From positions 1 to 64,000 of the forward strand of contig VGPU01000007.1 in assembly GCA_016882525.1 (NCBI GenBank): a stretch of 64,000 bases of DNA, written 5' to 3'. Below the pieces are notes generated by a model. The model saw nothing but the letters and a program-made list of their open reading frames with translations. It made no database searches and had not been told where the DNA came from. The DNA is from Cyanobacteria bacterium M_surface_10_m2_119 (GTDB taxonomy: Bacteria; Cyanobacteriota; Cyanobacteriia; PCC-6307; Cyanobiaceae). The translations under genes were made by a program, and so were the position numbers. Positions 29,113-38,621 of this stretch are shown here, in pieces; within the stretch, counting starts at the first letter, position 1, and the number at the start of each line of letters is the position of its first letter.

Positions 29113-29137
29113 GGTTGGCCGCAGCACGGCGCTTCAC

Positions 29138-29788
29138 TCAGCCGGCGACAAAGCCCGCCAGGTAGGGCAGGCGGGCTGCCGTAGCCCGCAGATCACCATC
29201 GTGGGCCAGCAGCTGGCCGGTTGCATCCCACTGGCCGCTCACCAGCATCTGGTGGGGGCCGGGATCGAGGTGCACCCGCCAGCGGTTGGCGCCCACGAAC
29301 TCGCTCTCGAGCTCCACCTCCAGGGCCTCCAGATCGAGCAGGAGCTCGGCGCCTGGGTCGGCGGCGATCGCCTCCTGCAGGGCCCGCACGGTGTCGGGCT
29401 CAGCGCTGAGACAGGGGATGCCCAGGGCCAGGCAGTTGCCGAAGAAGATCTCGGCGAAGCTCTCACCGATCAGGGCGCGGATGCCCCACCGCATCAGCGC
29501 CTGGGGGGCGTGTTCGCGGCTGGAACCACAGCCGAAGTTGCTGTTCACCACCAGCACCGAGGCCTCCCGGTGCGCATCGCGATCAAAGGGATGGGGACCC
29601 GCCGCAGCATTGGCCAGCTCGGTGCGGTCATCGGCGAAGGCACCTCGGGCCAGGTCGTCGAAGGTGACGCACTTGAGGAAACGGGCCGGAATGATCCGGT
29701 CGGTGTCGATGTCGGCCCCCACCACGGCCACGCCGCGGCCACGGTGCTGGCGGATCGGGCCGGAGGGGAAGGGGGCGGAGCTGGCCAT
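29138..29788 (-). CDS. leuD: 3-isopropylmalate dehydratase small subunit
   Basis: Pairs with LeuC to isomerise 2-isopropylmalate in leucine synthesis. The 216-residue protein has the typical DIDTDRIIPARFLK start region and NFGCGSSREHAPQAL loop. The ATG at 29788 is preferred over the much longer open frame because upstream codons lie in the leuC-leuD gap. leuC ends 58 bases before it, on the same strand, as expected for an operon. Confidence 0.95.
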   Translation of the reverse strand: MASSAPFPSGPIRQHRGRGVAVVGADIDTDRIIPARFLKCVTFDDLARGAFADDRTELANAAAGPHPFDRDAHREASVLVVNSNFGCGSSREHAPQALMRWGIRALIGESFAEIFFGNCLALGIPCLSAEPDTVRALQEAIAADPGAELLLDLEALEVELESEFVGANRWRVHLDPGPHQMLVSGQWDATGQLLAHDGDLRATAARLPYLAGFVAG

Positions 29789-29846
29789 GGCGGGGAAAGG
29801 GCAGAAACGATCCGGAACGGTGCTGGGGCGGGGGCAGGCAGGGCGC

Positions 29847-31256
29847 TCAGGCCTGCAGCAGCTCACGCACGTCGGTGACGCAGCCGGTGACCGCGGCGGC
29901 GGCCACCATCGCCGGGCTCATCAGCAGGGTGCGGCCGCTGGCGGAGCCCTGGCGGCCCTTGAAGTTGCGGTTGGAGGAGCTGGCGCTGATCTGGCGACCC
30001 TCCAGACGATCGGGGTTCATCGCCAGGCACATCGAGCAGCCGGGCTCGCGCCACTCGAAGCCCGCCGCCAGGAACACCTGGTCGAGCCCCTCGGCCTCGG
30101 CGGCGGCGGCCACCTGCTCGCTGCCCGGCACCACGAAGGCCTTGGTGCCGGGGGCCACCTGGCGACCCCGGGCCACCGCCGCCGCCGCCTGCAGGTCACT
30201 CAGACGGCCGTTGGTGCAGCTGCCGATGAAGCACACATCCACCGGCGTGCCGGCGATCGACGTGCCGGGCTGCAGATCCATGTAGCGGTAGGCCTCTTCG
30301 GCCAGGGGGCGCTCCTCCAAAGGCGTCTGCTCCAGGGTGGGCACCGCCTCATCCACGCCGATCCCCTGGCCGGGGGTGATGCCCCAGGTGACCGTGGGGG
30401 CGAGGGCCGCGGCATCGAAGCGCACCTCGTCGTCGAAGACGGCATCGGGGCCGCTGGCCAGGCTGCTCCACCAGGCCACGGCCCGCTCCCAGGCCTCGCC
30501 GCTGGGGGCGGCGGGGCGCCCCTGCAGGTAGGCGAAGGTGGTCTGGTCGGGGTTCACGTAGCCGCAGCGGGCACCGCCCTCGATCGCCATGTTGCAGAGG
30601 GTCATGCGCTCGTCCATCGAGAGCGCGTTGATCGCCGGGCCGGCGAACTCATAGGCGTAGCCCACGCCACCCTTCACCCCCAGGGTGCGGATCACGTGCA
30701 GCACCAGGTCCTTGGCGAACACGCCCGGCTGCAGCTGGCCGTCGACCCAGATTCGGCGCACCTTGAGCTTGTTCATCGACAGGCTCTGACTGGCCAGCAC
30801 GTCGCGCACCTGGCTGGTGCCGATGCCGAAGGCGATCGCGCCGAAGGCGCCGTGGGTGGAGGTGTGGGAGTCGCCGCAGGCGACGGTCATGCCCGGCTGG
30901 GTGAGGCCCAGCTCCGGGGCGATCACGTGCACGATCCCCTGGCGGCCGCTGCCGATGCCATGGAGGGTGATGGCGTGCTCAGCGCAGTTGGCCTCGAGGG
31001 TGGCCAGCATCTCCTCGGCGAGGGGATCGGCGAAGGGCCGCGCCTGGCTGGTGGTGGGCACGATGTGATCCACCGTGGCCACGGTGCGCTCGGGGTGGCG
31101 CACCGTGAGGCCGAGATCCTTCAGGGCCGCGAAGGCCTGGGGGCTCGTGACCTCGTGGATCAGGTGCAGACCGATGAACAGCTGAGTGGAGCCGCCCGGC
31201 AGCTCTGCCACGCGATGCAGATCCCAGACCTTGTCGTACAGCGTTGCCGCGCTCAC
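29847..31256 (-). CDS. leuC: 3-isopropylmalate dehydratase large subunit
   Basis: The aconitase-family large subunit, holding a [4Fe-4S] cluster. The 469-residue protein contains the cluster cysteines in FIGSCTNGR and [11 protein letters not shown], and the substrate segment [21 protein letters not shown]. It is co-oriented with leuD and starts 30 bases after the pseudo-receiver gene, so all three may share a transcript. Confidence 0.96.
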   Translation of the reverse strand: MSAATLYDKVWDLHRVAELPGGSTQLFIGLHLIHEVTSPQAFAALKDLGLTVRHPERTVATVDHIVPTTSQARPFADPLAEEMLATLEANCAEHAITLHGIGSGRQGIVHVIAPELGLTQPGMTVACGDSHTSTHGAFGAIAFGIGTSQVRDVLASQSLSMNKLKVRRIWVDGQLQPGVFAKDLVLHVIRTLGVKGGVGYAYEFAGPAINALSMDERMTLCNMAIEGGARCGYVNPDQTTFAYLQGRPAAPSGEAWERAVAWWSSLASGPDAVFDDEVRFDAAALAPTVTWGITPGQGIGVDEAVPTLEQTPLEERPLAEEAYRYMDLQPGTSIAGTPVDVCFIGSCTNGRLSDLQAAAAVARGRQVAPGTKAFVVPGSEQVAAAAEAEGLDQVFLAAGFEWREPGCSMCLAMNPDRLEGRQISASSSNRNFKGRQGSASGRTLLMSPAMVAAAAVTGCVTDVRELLQA

Positions 31257-31286
31257 CCCTGACCCTTTCTGACCCGAGCGCTCACC

Positions 31287-31766
31287 CTAAATCGGTGCGA
31301 TCACCGCCTCGGCCGCAATACGGTCGCGGCCCTGTTGCTTGGCGAGCGCCCGCTGGTGACGGCGCAGCTGGATCTGCACCTCCAGCCGTCGGACCAGCAG
31401 GGGCATGGGCAGTTCCCGCGACCAGACATCCGCCGCGCCGGCCTGCAGCAGCTCCGGGGCGCGATCCAGCTCGGAAGGGGGAATCAGCACCAGCACAGGG
31501 GTCTGGCGTCCACGCCGCTGGTCGGACTGCAACACGGGCGTGAGCCACTCCTCCTCCAGCAGCAGCCAGGCCTCGGGGTGGAGAAGCGCGAGGAGATCGG
31601 CCGCCCCCGACTCCTGAAGCGTCTGCCCAGGAGCCATGCAGGCGGGATCCACCCAGGCGACCTGAAGCCCCTGGGCCTGGAAACCAGCCAGCCAGGGGGT
31701 CGCCAGGGAGGGCTGGCTGGCAACGATCAGCAGGGTTGGAGCGAGGGCGGAGTTCAGCGGCTCCAT
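31287..31766 (-). CDS. Pseudo-receiver (degenerate response-regulator-like) protein
   Basis: A 159-residue protein whose second half (PVLVLIPPSELDRAPELLQAG and then ADVWSRELPMPLLVRRLEV) follows the pattern of the last strands and helix of receiver domains. The residues needed for phosphorylation are missing: the acidic pair after the first strand is replaced (LLIVASQ), the phospho-Asp position falls in LLLEEEW, and the conserved Lys is an Arg/Glu pair. It has no DNA-binding domain but ends in a basic helical tail. It lies directly before leuC. The family assignment is my inference. Confidence 0.55.
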   Translation of the reverse strand: MEPLNSALAPTLLIVASQPSLATPWLAGFQAQGLQVAWVDPACMAPGQTLQESGAADLLALLHPEAWLLLEEEWLTPVLQSDQRRGRQTPVLVLIPPSELDRAPELLQAGAADVWSRELPMPLLVRRLEVQIQLRRHQRALAKQQGRDRIAAEAVIAPI

Positions 31767-31997
31767 GCTCCGGTCAGAGAGAGCTGTGGGCCAGGACGGC
31801 GCACCGACGGGGAGAAGGGGTCAGGAAAAGCCGGAGACGGGTAAGGCGTGGGGACAGGAAGCCACTTGCGCCCCCTGTCCAGAGACCGCATTTTCGCGAC
31901 GGTGCCGGCGACCGAGACTATCTGCGTCGCAGTTTGCGATCCAGCCCAGGGTGCGGGACAGGAGATCCATCGCGAACGGTGGACGATGCGGCATCCG

Positions 31998-33284
31998 TCA
32001 GCGGGCCTGGGGCGTGGCATCGAGGCGGCGACGCAGCCGGTCCAGCGCCTCCCCGGCGGTGAGCAGCTGGATCCAGCTGCGGCCCCGGCTGGATCCGAAG
32101 CGCACCCCTTCACTGCTGCAGCCATCAGGACCGGCCACCGCGATGTGCACCAGCCCAACCGGCTTTTCAGGGCTGCCGCCACCGGGGCCGGCAATGCCGG
32201 TCACCGCCAGGGCCCAGTCGGCCCCGGTGGCCCGCCGCGCACCCTCGGCCATGGCCTGGGCCACCGGATCACTCACCGCGCCATGGGCCGCCAGCAGCTC
32301 GGCTGGCACCCCCAGCAGCCCCTGCTTCACGGCATTGGCATAGGCGATCACCCCGCCGAGAAACACCTCCGAGGCCCCCGGCACCGCCGCCAGGGCAGCC
32401 CCCAGGCCACCCCCGGTGCAGCTCTCGGCCACGGCCAGGGTCTGGCGGCGCTGGCGCAACCGCTCGAGCACCACCGAGGCCAGGGAATCGTCATCAGCGC
32501 CGAAGCAGGCCATGCCGGCACGGGCACGGATCTCCCGCTCCAGCGGAGCCAGCAGGGCCTCGGCCTCAGCCTGGCGGATCCCTCGAGCGGTGAGCCGCAG
32601 CTTCACCTCCCCACTGCCGGCATAGGGGGCCACGGTGGGATTGGAACTCTCCAGCAGGTCGGCCATCTGCTCGGCCAGGCTGGATTCGGCCACCCCCCAG
32701 AAGCGCAGCATGCGGCTGGCGAACACCCCCTCCGCCAGGCCGCTGCACTGCAGCCAGGGGACGGCGGTGGCGGTCCACATCGCCCGCATCTCGCTGGGCA
32801 CCCCGGGGAAGGTGAGCACCGTGAACCCCTCCTGCACCGGGAATGGCAGCCCAGCGGGGTCGGGACGCCAGATCATCCCCGGCGCCGAACCAGTGGCATT
32901 GGGCAGCAGCGCCGCCCCCACGGGCAGCAGGGCCTGACGGCGGAGGCTGGGCGTCACCGGCCGGCCCCGCGCCGCCAGCTTCGCCTGAATGTCGGCCCAC
33001 ACCTCCGAACGCTCCGCCAGGGGCGTCTCGAAGGCGGCGCCGATGGCCTCGGCGGTGAGGTCGTCGGGGGTGGGGCCGAGGCCGCCGGTGGTGATCAGCA
33101 GCCGGCAGCGGCCGGCGGCCTCGCGCACGGCGGCGATCAACCGCTCGCGGTTGTCGCCCACCACCTGCTGGCGATGGTGGGCAATGCCGAGGGCCGCCAG
33201 CTGTTCGGCGATCCAGCGGGCGTTGCCGTTGGTGATGTTGCCCAGCAGCAACTCTGTGCCCACACAGAGGATTTCAGCGGCCAT
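31998..33284 (-). CDS. cinA: CinA-family protein (NMN amidohydrolase / competence-damage-inducible)
   Basis: A 428-residue protein with an N-terminal MoaB/MPT-binding-like domain ([29 protein letters not shown]) and a C-terminal nicotinamide-nucleotide amidohydrolase domain ([34 protein letters not shown]). It likely recycles NMN and may clean up damaged nucleotides. It lies 11 bases after the WecA-like gene on the same strand. The 231 bases between it and the next gene on this strand hold no gene I can recognise. Confidence 0.93.
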   Translation of the reverse strand: MAAEILCVGTELLLGNITNGNARWIAEQLAALGIAHHRQQVVGDNRERLIAAVREAAGRCRLLITTGGLGPTPDDLTAEAIGAAFETPLAERSEVWADIQAKLAARGRPVTPSLRRQALLPVGAALLPNATGSAPGMIWRPDPAGLPFPVQEGFTVLTFPGVPSEMRAMWTATAVPWLQCSGLAEGVFASRMLRFWGVAESSLAEQMADLLESSNPTVAPYAGSGEVKLRLTARGIRQAEAEALLAPLEREIRARAGMACFGADDDSLASVVLERLRQRRQTLAVAESCTGGGLGAALAAVPGASEVFLGGVIAYANAVKQGLLGVPAELLAAHGAVSDPVAQAMAEGARRATGADWALAVTGIAGPGGGSPEKPVGLVHIAVAGPDGCSSEGVRFGSSRGRSWIQLLTAGEALDRLRRRLDATPQAR

Positions 33285-33295
33285 GGTGCGCGGCC

Positions 33296-34399
33296 TCAGT
33301 TCTCGCCAGGGTGGGAGGCATCAGCCCGCTGCAGCACCCGACGGGTGCTCACCAGCACCCAGATCAACAGGGCGGTGGCCAGGGCGAGCCAGAGAAAGCG
33401 CATCTCCGCGTTCACCAGCACCAGGGCCAGGGCCGCCAGCCACTGGGTGAAGGCGTAGATCACGAGCACCGTGCGGCGATGGCTGAGGCCCGTGCGCAGC
33501 AGGCGGTGGTGGAGGTGGCGCCGATCGGGATAGAAGGGGGAGTGGCCCTCGCTGAGACGTCCCATGATCACCGCCGACATATCGGCAAGCGGCAGGGAGA
33601 GGATCAGCAGGGGCAACAGCAAACTGACACTGGTGAGCCCCTTGGCCGGCCCGACGATGCTGATGGCGGCAAGGGCGAAACCGAGGAAATAGGAGCCGCC
33701 ATCGCCCATGAAGATGCGGGCGGGATTGAAGTTGTGGCGCAGAAAACCAAAACAGCTCCCCGCCAGGGCCGCGGCCAGCAGCCCGGCTGCCGGTTGGTGG
33801 AGGCTGAAACTCACCGAGAGCAGCCCCACCGCGGCGATGCCGCTCACCCCGGCGGCCAGGCCATCGAGTCCATCCAGCCAGTTGATCGCGTTGGTGATGC
33901 CCACCAGCCAGATCAGGGTGGCCAGCAGGCTGAGCCAGTCAGGCAGCTGCAGCAGGGCCGGGGCCTGATCCGCCCAGCCGAAGGGCAGTTCGATGCTGCC
34001 GATGCGCACGCCCTCCGCCCAGGCCGCCATGGCCACTCCGAACTGCAGCACCAGCCGCGGCCAGGGCGGCAGGGCGAACAGGTCGTCCGCCAGCCCGATC
34101 GCAAAGAAGCAGAGACAGCCCGCCAGGGTGGTCCAGATCAACTGGTCCTTGCTGGGCTCCAGTTCGGCGAAGCTTCCCAGCAGCCAGGTGAGCGTGAGGG
34201 CCAGGCTGAAGCCCAGCACGATGCCGATCCCGCCCAGACGCACCATCGGCCTGGTGTGCTGCTTGCGGGCATCCGGCGTGTCGGTCAACCCCCAGCGCAG
34301 ACCAAGACGGCGCACCACCGGCACGACCAGCGCCGTGAGCATCGCTGCCACCGCAAAGGTGAGCAGCGCGGCCGCGTTGGGGCTGTAGGCGAGGGTCAC
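33296..34399 (-). CDS. WecA/TagO/MraY-like glycosyl-1-phosphate transferase
   Basis: A 367-residue protein with about ten membrane spans, from the MraY/WecA superfamily that moves a sugar-1-phosphate onto undecaprenyl phosphate. Visible signature segments are [11 protein letters not shown] (the DDxxD-type region), [27 protein letters not shown] and RRHLHHRLL. The HLHHR form points to WecA/TagO-like enzymes and away from MraY. It probably starts an envelope polysaccharide. It lies between glyA and cinA on the same strand. Confidence 0.9.
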   Translation of the reverse strand: MTLAYSPNAAALLTFAVAAMLTALVVPVVRRLGLRWGLTDTPDARKQHTRPMVRLGGIGIVLGFSLALTLTWLLGSFAELEPSKDQLIWTTLAGCLCFFAIGLADDLFALPPWPRLVLQFGVAMAAWAEGVRIGSIELPFGWADQAPALLQLPDWLSLLATLIWLVGITNAINWLDGLDGLAAGVSGIAAVGLLSVSFSLHQPAAGLLAAALAGSCFGFLRHNFNPARIFMGDGGSYFLGFALAAISIVGPAKGLTSVSLLLPLLILSLPLADMSAVIMGRLSEGHSPFYPDRRHLHHRLLRTGLSHRRTVLVIYAFTQWLAALALVLVNAEMRFLWLALATALLIWVLVSTRRVLQRADASHPGEN

Positions 34400-34466
34400 A
34401 GCGACGGACCGGTGCGAACGCCGCGATGACGTCCTTTGGGCGCCACCTTACGGACGGTTGGAGCGA

Positions 34467-35756
34467 TCAGGCGTGCTGCAGTTCACGGGTCTGGGCATAC
34501 AGCGGGAAGCGTTCACACAGGGCCGCCACCCGCTCCCGGCAGCGCTGCTCGATCGCGGCATCTTCGGGATTGAGCAGCCGATCGGCGATCACATCGGCCA
34601 CCTCGCGGAAGGCGGCCTGATCGAAGCCACGGGTCGTGCAGGCGGCGGTGCCCAGGCGCAGGCCGCTGGTCACGAACGGCGACTGGGGATCGAAGGGCAC
34701 GGTGTTCTTGTTGGCCGTGATGTGCACATCACTCACCAGCAGGTCGGCCTCCTTGCCGGTCATGTTGATGCTGCGCAGATCGAGCAGCACCAGGTGGTTG
34801 TCGGTACCGCCGCTCACCACGGCGATGCCACGCTCCTGGATGCGCTCGGCCAGAGCCTGGGCGTTGGCCACCACCTGCTGGCTGTAGCTGCGGAAGCTGG
34901 GCTGCAGGGCCTCGCCGAAGGCCACGGCCTTGGCGGCGATCACATGCTCGAGCGGACCGCCCTGGCTGCCGGGGAACACGGCTTTGTCGAACTGCTTGGC
35001 GAATTCGGCGTCGCGGCAGAGGATCAGACCACCGCGGGGGCCGCGCAGGGTCTTGTGGGTGGTGGTGGTCACCACATCGCAGACGGGCACGGGATTGGGG
35101 TGCACACCGGCGGCCACCAGGCCGGCGATATGGGCCATGTCGGCTAGCAGGTAAGCACCCACCTCATCGGCGATGGCGCGGAAGGCCTGGAAATCGATGG
35201 TGCGCGGGTAGGCGGAATAGCCGCACACGATCAGTTTGGGCCTGTGCTCCAGGGCCAGCTGGCGGATCATGTCGAAGTTGAGCTGCTGGGTCTCGGGATC
35301 GACCCCGTAGTGCACGGCCTTGAACCACTTGCCGCTCACGTTCACCGGCGAGCCATGGGTGAGGTGGCCGCCATGGCTCAGATCCATGCCCAGGATCGTG
35401 TCGCCGGGCTGCAGCAGCGCCAGAAACACGGCGAAGTTGGCCTGGGCGCCGCTGTGGGGCTGCACGTTGGCCCAGGCGGCCCCAAAGAGCTCCTTGGCGC
35501 GCCCGATCGCCAGCTCCTCGATCGCATCCACGTGCTCGCAGCCGCCGTAGTAGCGCTTGGCGGGCAGACCCTCGGCGTACTTGTTGGTGAGCACCGAGCC
35601 CTGGGCCTCCATCACGGCGCGGGAGGCGAAGTTCTCCGACGCGATCAGCTCCAGGTGGGTCTGCTGGCGCTCCAGCTCCTTGCCGATCAGGGCCGCGATC
35701 GCGGGATCACCGGCCGCCAGGGTCTGGTTGATGGCTGCGCCGGTGAATTCCGCCAT
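34467..35756 (-). CDS. glyA: Serine hydroxymethyltransferase
   Basis: Interconverts serine and glycine and supplies methylenetetrahydrofolate, also used by thyX and purine synthesis. The 429-residue PLP enzyme has the cofactor-lysine segment [15 protein letters not shown] and the substrate segment [11 protein letters not shown]. Start and length are normal. A seven-base-pair hairpin (35761-35786) ends four bases before the ATG, and no Shine-Dalgarno is seen in that gap. Confidence 0.96.
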   Translation of the reverse strand: MAEFTGAAINQTLAAGDPAIAALIGKELERQQTHLELIASENFASRAVMEAQGSVLTNKYAEGLPAKRYYGGCEHVDAIEELAIGRAKELFGAAWANVQPHSGAQANFAVFLALLQPGDTILGMDLSHGGHLTHGSPVNVSGKWFKAVHYGVDPETQQLNFDMIRQLALEHRPKLIVCGYSAYPRTIDFQAFRAIADEVGAYLLADMAHIAGLVAAGVHPNPVPVCDVVTTTTHKTLRGPRGGLILCRDAEFAKQFDKAVFPGSQGGPLEHVIAAKAVAFGEALQPSFRSYSQQVVANAQALAERIQERGIAVVSGGTDNHLVLLDLRSINMTGKEADLLVSDVHITANKNTVPFDPQSPFVTSGLRLGTAACTTRGFDQAAFREVADVIADRLLNPEDAAIEQRCRERVAALCERFPLYAQTRELQHA

Positions 35757-35760
35757 GGCA

Positions 35761-35786
35761 GATCGGGAAGGGTTGAGAACCCGATC
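35761..35786 (-). promoter_or_regulatory. Hairpin abutting the glyA start codon
   Basis: On the minus strand GATCGGG, a 12-base loop and CCCGATC form a perfect seven-pair stem ending four bases before the glyA ATG. In the plus strand the arms are 35761-35767 and 35780-35786. It could influence initiation or simply be a leftover operator-like inverted repeat. No known riboswitch fold is apparent. Confidence 0.4.
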
Positions 35787-35870
35787 GTAAGAAACCGCAG
35801 CAGAACCGGCACAGCATCATCCCCGTGTCGCCCAGGCGGAAGGACGGAGCCGACCGCGGGAAAGGTCGAC

Positions 35871-35897
35871 AAAACAAAAAACCGCCCCGAAGGACGG
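35871..35897 (-). terminator. Rho-independent terminator of tRNA-Arg
   Basis: On the minus strand CCGTCC, a TTCG tetraloop and GGGCGG form a six-pair stem (one G-T pair), followed by a run of T residues (TTTTTTGTTTT). It starts 14 bases after the tRNA-Arg 3' end, so it is well placed to end that transcript. Confidence 0.8.
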
Positions 35898-35911
35898 CTG
35901 GGAGATTGAAG

Positions 35912-35985
35912 CGCGCCTGGAGAGATTCGAACTCCCGACCCTCTGATCCGTAGTCAGATGCTCTAATCCGCTGAGCTACAAGCGC
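35912..35985 (-). tRNA. tRNA-Arg (anticodon ACG)
   Basis: A 74-base cloverleaf on the minus strand. The acceptor arm GCGCTTG pairs with CAGGCGC, with a G discriminator. The anticodon loop CTACGGA in a TCTGA/TCAGA stem gives anticodon ACG for CGU-type arginine codons (A34 is normally edited to inosine). The T arm carries GTTCGAATC. The 3' CCA is not encoded. A clear terminator follows. Confidence 0.95.
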
Positions 35986-36110
35986 AGGTGTCGCAACCGC
36001 GACCCCAGCATTCTCACCGCACGGGGGGCCCTTCCGTCAACCATCCGGCCCCCGGTGCGGCCACGGAGCGGTGGCGGCATGATTCACACGACGTTGCGGC
36101 TTCCTCAGCC

Positions 36111-36350
36111 ATGCCGATCCGCTGGTACGGCCCGGCCGACCCTGCCGATCCCACCTACCGGCACTTCGAGCGGATCGTGAACTTCACCCTCCACGCCGCG
36201 CTCTATGCCGCGGTGAACAGCGGCCTGTGGGTGGTGCAGGAACTGCGCCACCCCTGGGCTCACCTCAACTGGCTCAGCCTGGGCTGGCTCGCGGCGCTGC
36301 TGGTGCACGCTGGCGTGGTGATCGCCCTGCGCCCCCCACGCCAGCCATGA
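36111..36350 (+). CDS. Small two-helix membrane protein, 79 aa
   Basis: A 79-residue protein with two hydrophobic helices (about residues 20-40 and 50-70) after a short polar start (MPIRWYGPADPADPTYRHFERIVNF). The pattern fits the 2TM-domain type of short membrane proteins, and no enzymatic motif is seen. The ATG at 36111 is chosen over the longer frame upstream. Its stop overlaps the start of the DUF3181 gene by four bases. Confidence 0.75.
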   Translation: MPIRWYGPADPADPTYRHFERIVNFTLHAALYAAVNSGLWVVQELRHPWAHLNWLSLGWLAALLVHAGVVIALRPPRQP

Positions 36351-36637
36351 CCCTGCCTGCTGCAGACCTCAAGACCCTGGAGGTGGCCCTGGCCGATCGC
36401 CTCTACCTGCAGATCGCCGGCTGGCACCTCTACCTGGGCGACGCCGGCTTGGCTCAGGCGCTGGCCATCGAGTGCGCCGCACGCCTGGATCAGGGGGCGG
36501 CGGTGTGTGGTCGTCAGGCGCTGGAGGCGGTGCAGGTGCCGGTCGGGGGCGGCAGCACCCGACTGCCCCTCGCCCGGCTGATTCCGGCAGGCCAACTGCG
36601 CGATCTCGAGGACATCCTCGAACCGTTTTGCCGATAA
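36347..36637 (+). CDS. DUF3181 family protein
   Basis: A 96-residue soluble protein resembling the short cyanobacterial DUF3181 family (LADRLYLQIAGWHLYLGDAGLAQALAIECAA...). No known function. The ATG overlaps the stop of the two-helix gene (ATGA), indicating coupled translation. Confidence 0.75.
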   Translation: MTLPAADLKTLEVALADRLYLQIAGWHLYLGDAGLAQALAIECAARLDQGAAVCGRQALEAVQVPVGGGSTRLPLARLIPAGQLRDLEDILEPFCR

Positions 36638-36661
36638 GGTTGCGGCCCCTGCAGGGCCTGC

Positions 36662-36919
36662 GTGCTGCTGATTGAGGTCACCAACGCGCGGGAGGTGATG
36701 CGCCAGCGCATCGGCAGCCTCGGCAGCCGCCTGATCGGCAGGGTGGTGGATGCGGAGGCCCAGGTGGAGAAGGCCCTGATCCAGGAACTGGAGAACGCCT
36801 TCCGGGAATCCGGAATCGAGGCCCGCATCCTGTCGGTGGATGGGCTTCAGCTGGTGGGGCGCTCCCACCTGGAGCTGCCCCTGCAGGTGCGGGATGAGCG
36901 CCAGGTGCAGCTGCCCTGA
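36662..36919 (+). CDS. Conserved hypothetical protein, 85 aa
   Basis: An 85-residue protein, helical at the start (REVMRQRIGSLGSRLIGRVVDAEAQVEKALIQELENAF) and then strand-rich (GIEARILSVDGLQLVGRSHLELPLQV). No family recognised. The start is a GTG 24 bases after the DUF3181 stop, and an inverted repeat GGCCC-CTGCA-GGGCC at 36644-36658 lies immediately before it. It converges on murJ with adjacent stop codons. Confidence 0.65.
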   Translation: MLLIEVTNAREVMRQRIGSLGSRLIGRVVDAEAQVEKALIQELENAFRESGIEARILSVDGLQLVGRSHLELPLQVRDERQVQLP

Positions 36920-38536
36920 TCAGGTCCTGCCAGGGCGGAGCCGCCGGCGCACCTGGTTGATCAGGTCGAGGGCTTCAGGCACACGACTCCAGGCCGCCAC
37001 GGCGCCATAGAGCAACAGACCCACACCGCTGCAGAGACCGGTCTGCCAGATCCGGCCCCAGAGCCCCGCCGGCCAGGCCACCAGGCTGGCCAGGGCCCAG
37101 GCCGCCAGGCCGGCCACCACGGCCGCCAGGAGCAGCAGGGCGCTGTCGCGGCCCCAGACCCGCAGCGGCAGTCCCGCCAGGCGCCCCTGCAGGGCCAGCA
37201 ACAGCCCCAGACAGGTGATCAGATTGACGGCCACCGTGGCCAGCACCAGACCGGAGGCCCCGAAATTGACGGGCAGCGTCTGCGCAGCCCAGGGAGTGGG
37301 CCCGCCCACGAACAGCCAGCAGAACAGCGCATTCATCCCGATCCCCGCCAGAGACCAGCGGAACGGGGTGACACCATCGCCCAAGGCGTAGAACACCCGC
37401 ACCAGCACGTCCCGGGCCAGATAGGCCGGCATGCCGATGCCGTAGGCCATCAGCAGCTGGCCCACCAGTTCGGCCGCGGCACTGTTGAAGGCCCCGCGCT
37501 CGTAGACGAGGGCCACGATCGGCACGGCCAGCCCCACCATCAACGCCCCCAACGGCAGCATCGAGGCGTTGGAGAGCATCAGGCCCTGGCGGATGCGGGC
37601 GATCAGCTCCGGCCGGTCGTCGGGGGATGTGAGCCGGGCATAGACCGGCAGCAACGGCACCAGCAGGGCGTTGGAGAGCAGGCCCAGGGGGGTCTGCACC
37701 AGCAGGTTGGCGTAGCCGAGGCCCGCCGCGGCCGCCGGCATGCCCGAGGCGAAGAACAGCGAGACGAAGACATTGATCTGGAGCATCCCCGAGGAGAGGG
37801 TGGCCGGGCCCATCACCTTGAGCACCTCGCGCACGCCGGGATCCTTCCAGTCCCAGACGAGCTGCAACTTGTTCAGCCCTTCACGGCTGAGGGCCGGCAG
37901 CTGGATCAGCCACTGCAGCACGGCCCCCACGGTGGTGCTGGCGGCCAGCACGATGCCGCCGACCAGGGCGGTGGAGGGGGAGAGGATCTCGCCGCCCACC
38001 TGCGACCAGAGCAGGGCGATGCCCCCGATCACCGCCACGCTCGAGAGCAGCGGGCTGACGGAGGGGAGCCAGAACACATCGGCCGCATTGAGGGCGCCGA
38101 AACCCAGGCCGATCAGGCCGGCGAACAGGGCCATCGGCGCCATCCAGCGCAGCTGCAGCACGGCGATCGCATGCCGTTCGGGATCCAGCCCCGGCCCCAG
38201 CAGGGTGATCAGCGGATCGGCCGCCAGCAGCAGCAGCACCGTCACCGCGAGCAAGCCGGCCCCCACCAGGGTGTTGATCGCCGCCAGCACGTGGGCCCCC
38301 TCCTGGCGGGGCCGGCGGGCGAGCACGCTCACCATGGCGCTGTGGAAAGGCCCGTTGATGCCCCCCAGCAGGATCAGCAGGAAGCCTGGCAGCACATAGG
38401 CGTAGTTGTAGGCGTCGTAGGCGGCGCCGACGCCGAAGGCAGCGGCGATCACCTGCTGGCGCACCAGCCCCGCCAGCTTGCTGAGGGCCGTGGCCACCGC
38501 CACGATCAGGGCAATCCGGCGCAGGGAAGGGGCCAT
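36920..38536 (-). CDS. murJ: Lipid II flippase MurJ
   Basis: Moves lipid II across the membrane for peptidoglycan synthesis. The 538-residue protein has about fourteen hydrophobic segments and the N-terminal pattern ALSKLAGLVRQQVIAAAFGVGAAYDAYNYAYVLPGFLL, typical of the MviN/MurJ family. The ATG at 38536 is preferred because the frame upstream is low-complexity and overlaps the sfsA leader. It diverges from sfsA. Confidence 0.93.
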   Translation of the reverse strand: MAPSLRRIALIVAVATALSKLAGLVRQQVIAAAFGVGAAYDAYNYAYVLPGFLLILLGGINGPFHSAMVSVLARRPRQEGAHVLAAINTLVGAGLLAVTVLLLLAADPLITLLGPGLDPERHAIAVLQLRWMAPMALFAGLIGLGFGALNAADVFWLPSVSPLLSSVAVIGGIALLWSQVGGEILSPSTALVGGIVLAASTTVGAVLQWLIQLPALSREGLNKLQLVWDWKDPGVREVLKVMGPATLSSGMLQINVFVSLFFASGMPAAAAGLGYANLLVQTPLGLLSNALLVPLLPVYARLTSPDDRPELIARIRQGLMLSNASMLPLGALMVGLAVPIVALVYERGAFNSAAAELVGQLLMAYGIGMPAYLARDVLVRVFYALGDGVTPFRWSLAGIGMNALFCWLFVGGPTPWAAQTLPVNFGASGLVLATVAVNLITCLGLLLALQGRLAGLPLRVWGRDSALLLLAAVVAGLAAWALASLVAWPAGLWGRIWQTGLCSGVGLLLYGAVAAWSRVPEALDLINQVRRRLRPGRT

Positions 38537-38621
38537 GGCGGCAGGGGCGCAGGCCCGCAGCCCGGGCGCAGCAGAGATTGAGCGGCAGTATGGCGGCCGC
38601 CTCCCCCGCCGCCAGAGCGCC

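Noticed and set aside
29101-29120. GGCCAA/TTGGCC hairpin at the end of the DUF3769 gene
   Set aside because: There is no T-run after it, so I do not call it a terminator.
31767-31997. Possible gene or RNA between cinA and the pseudo-receiver gene
   Set aside because: Frames here have non-coding composition and no tRNA or known RNA fold could be drawn.
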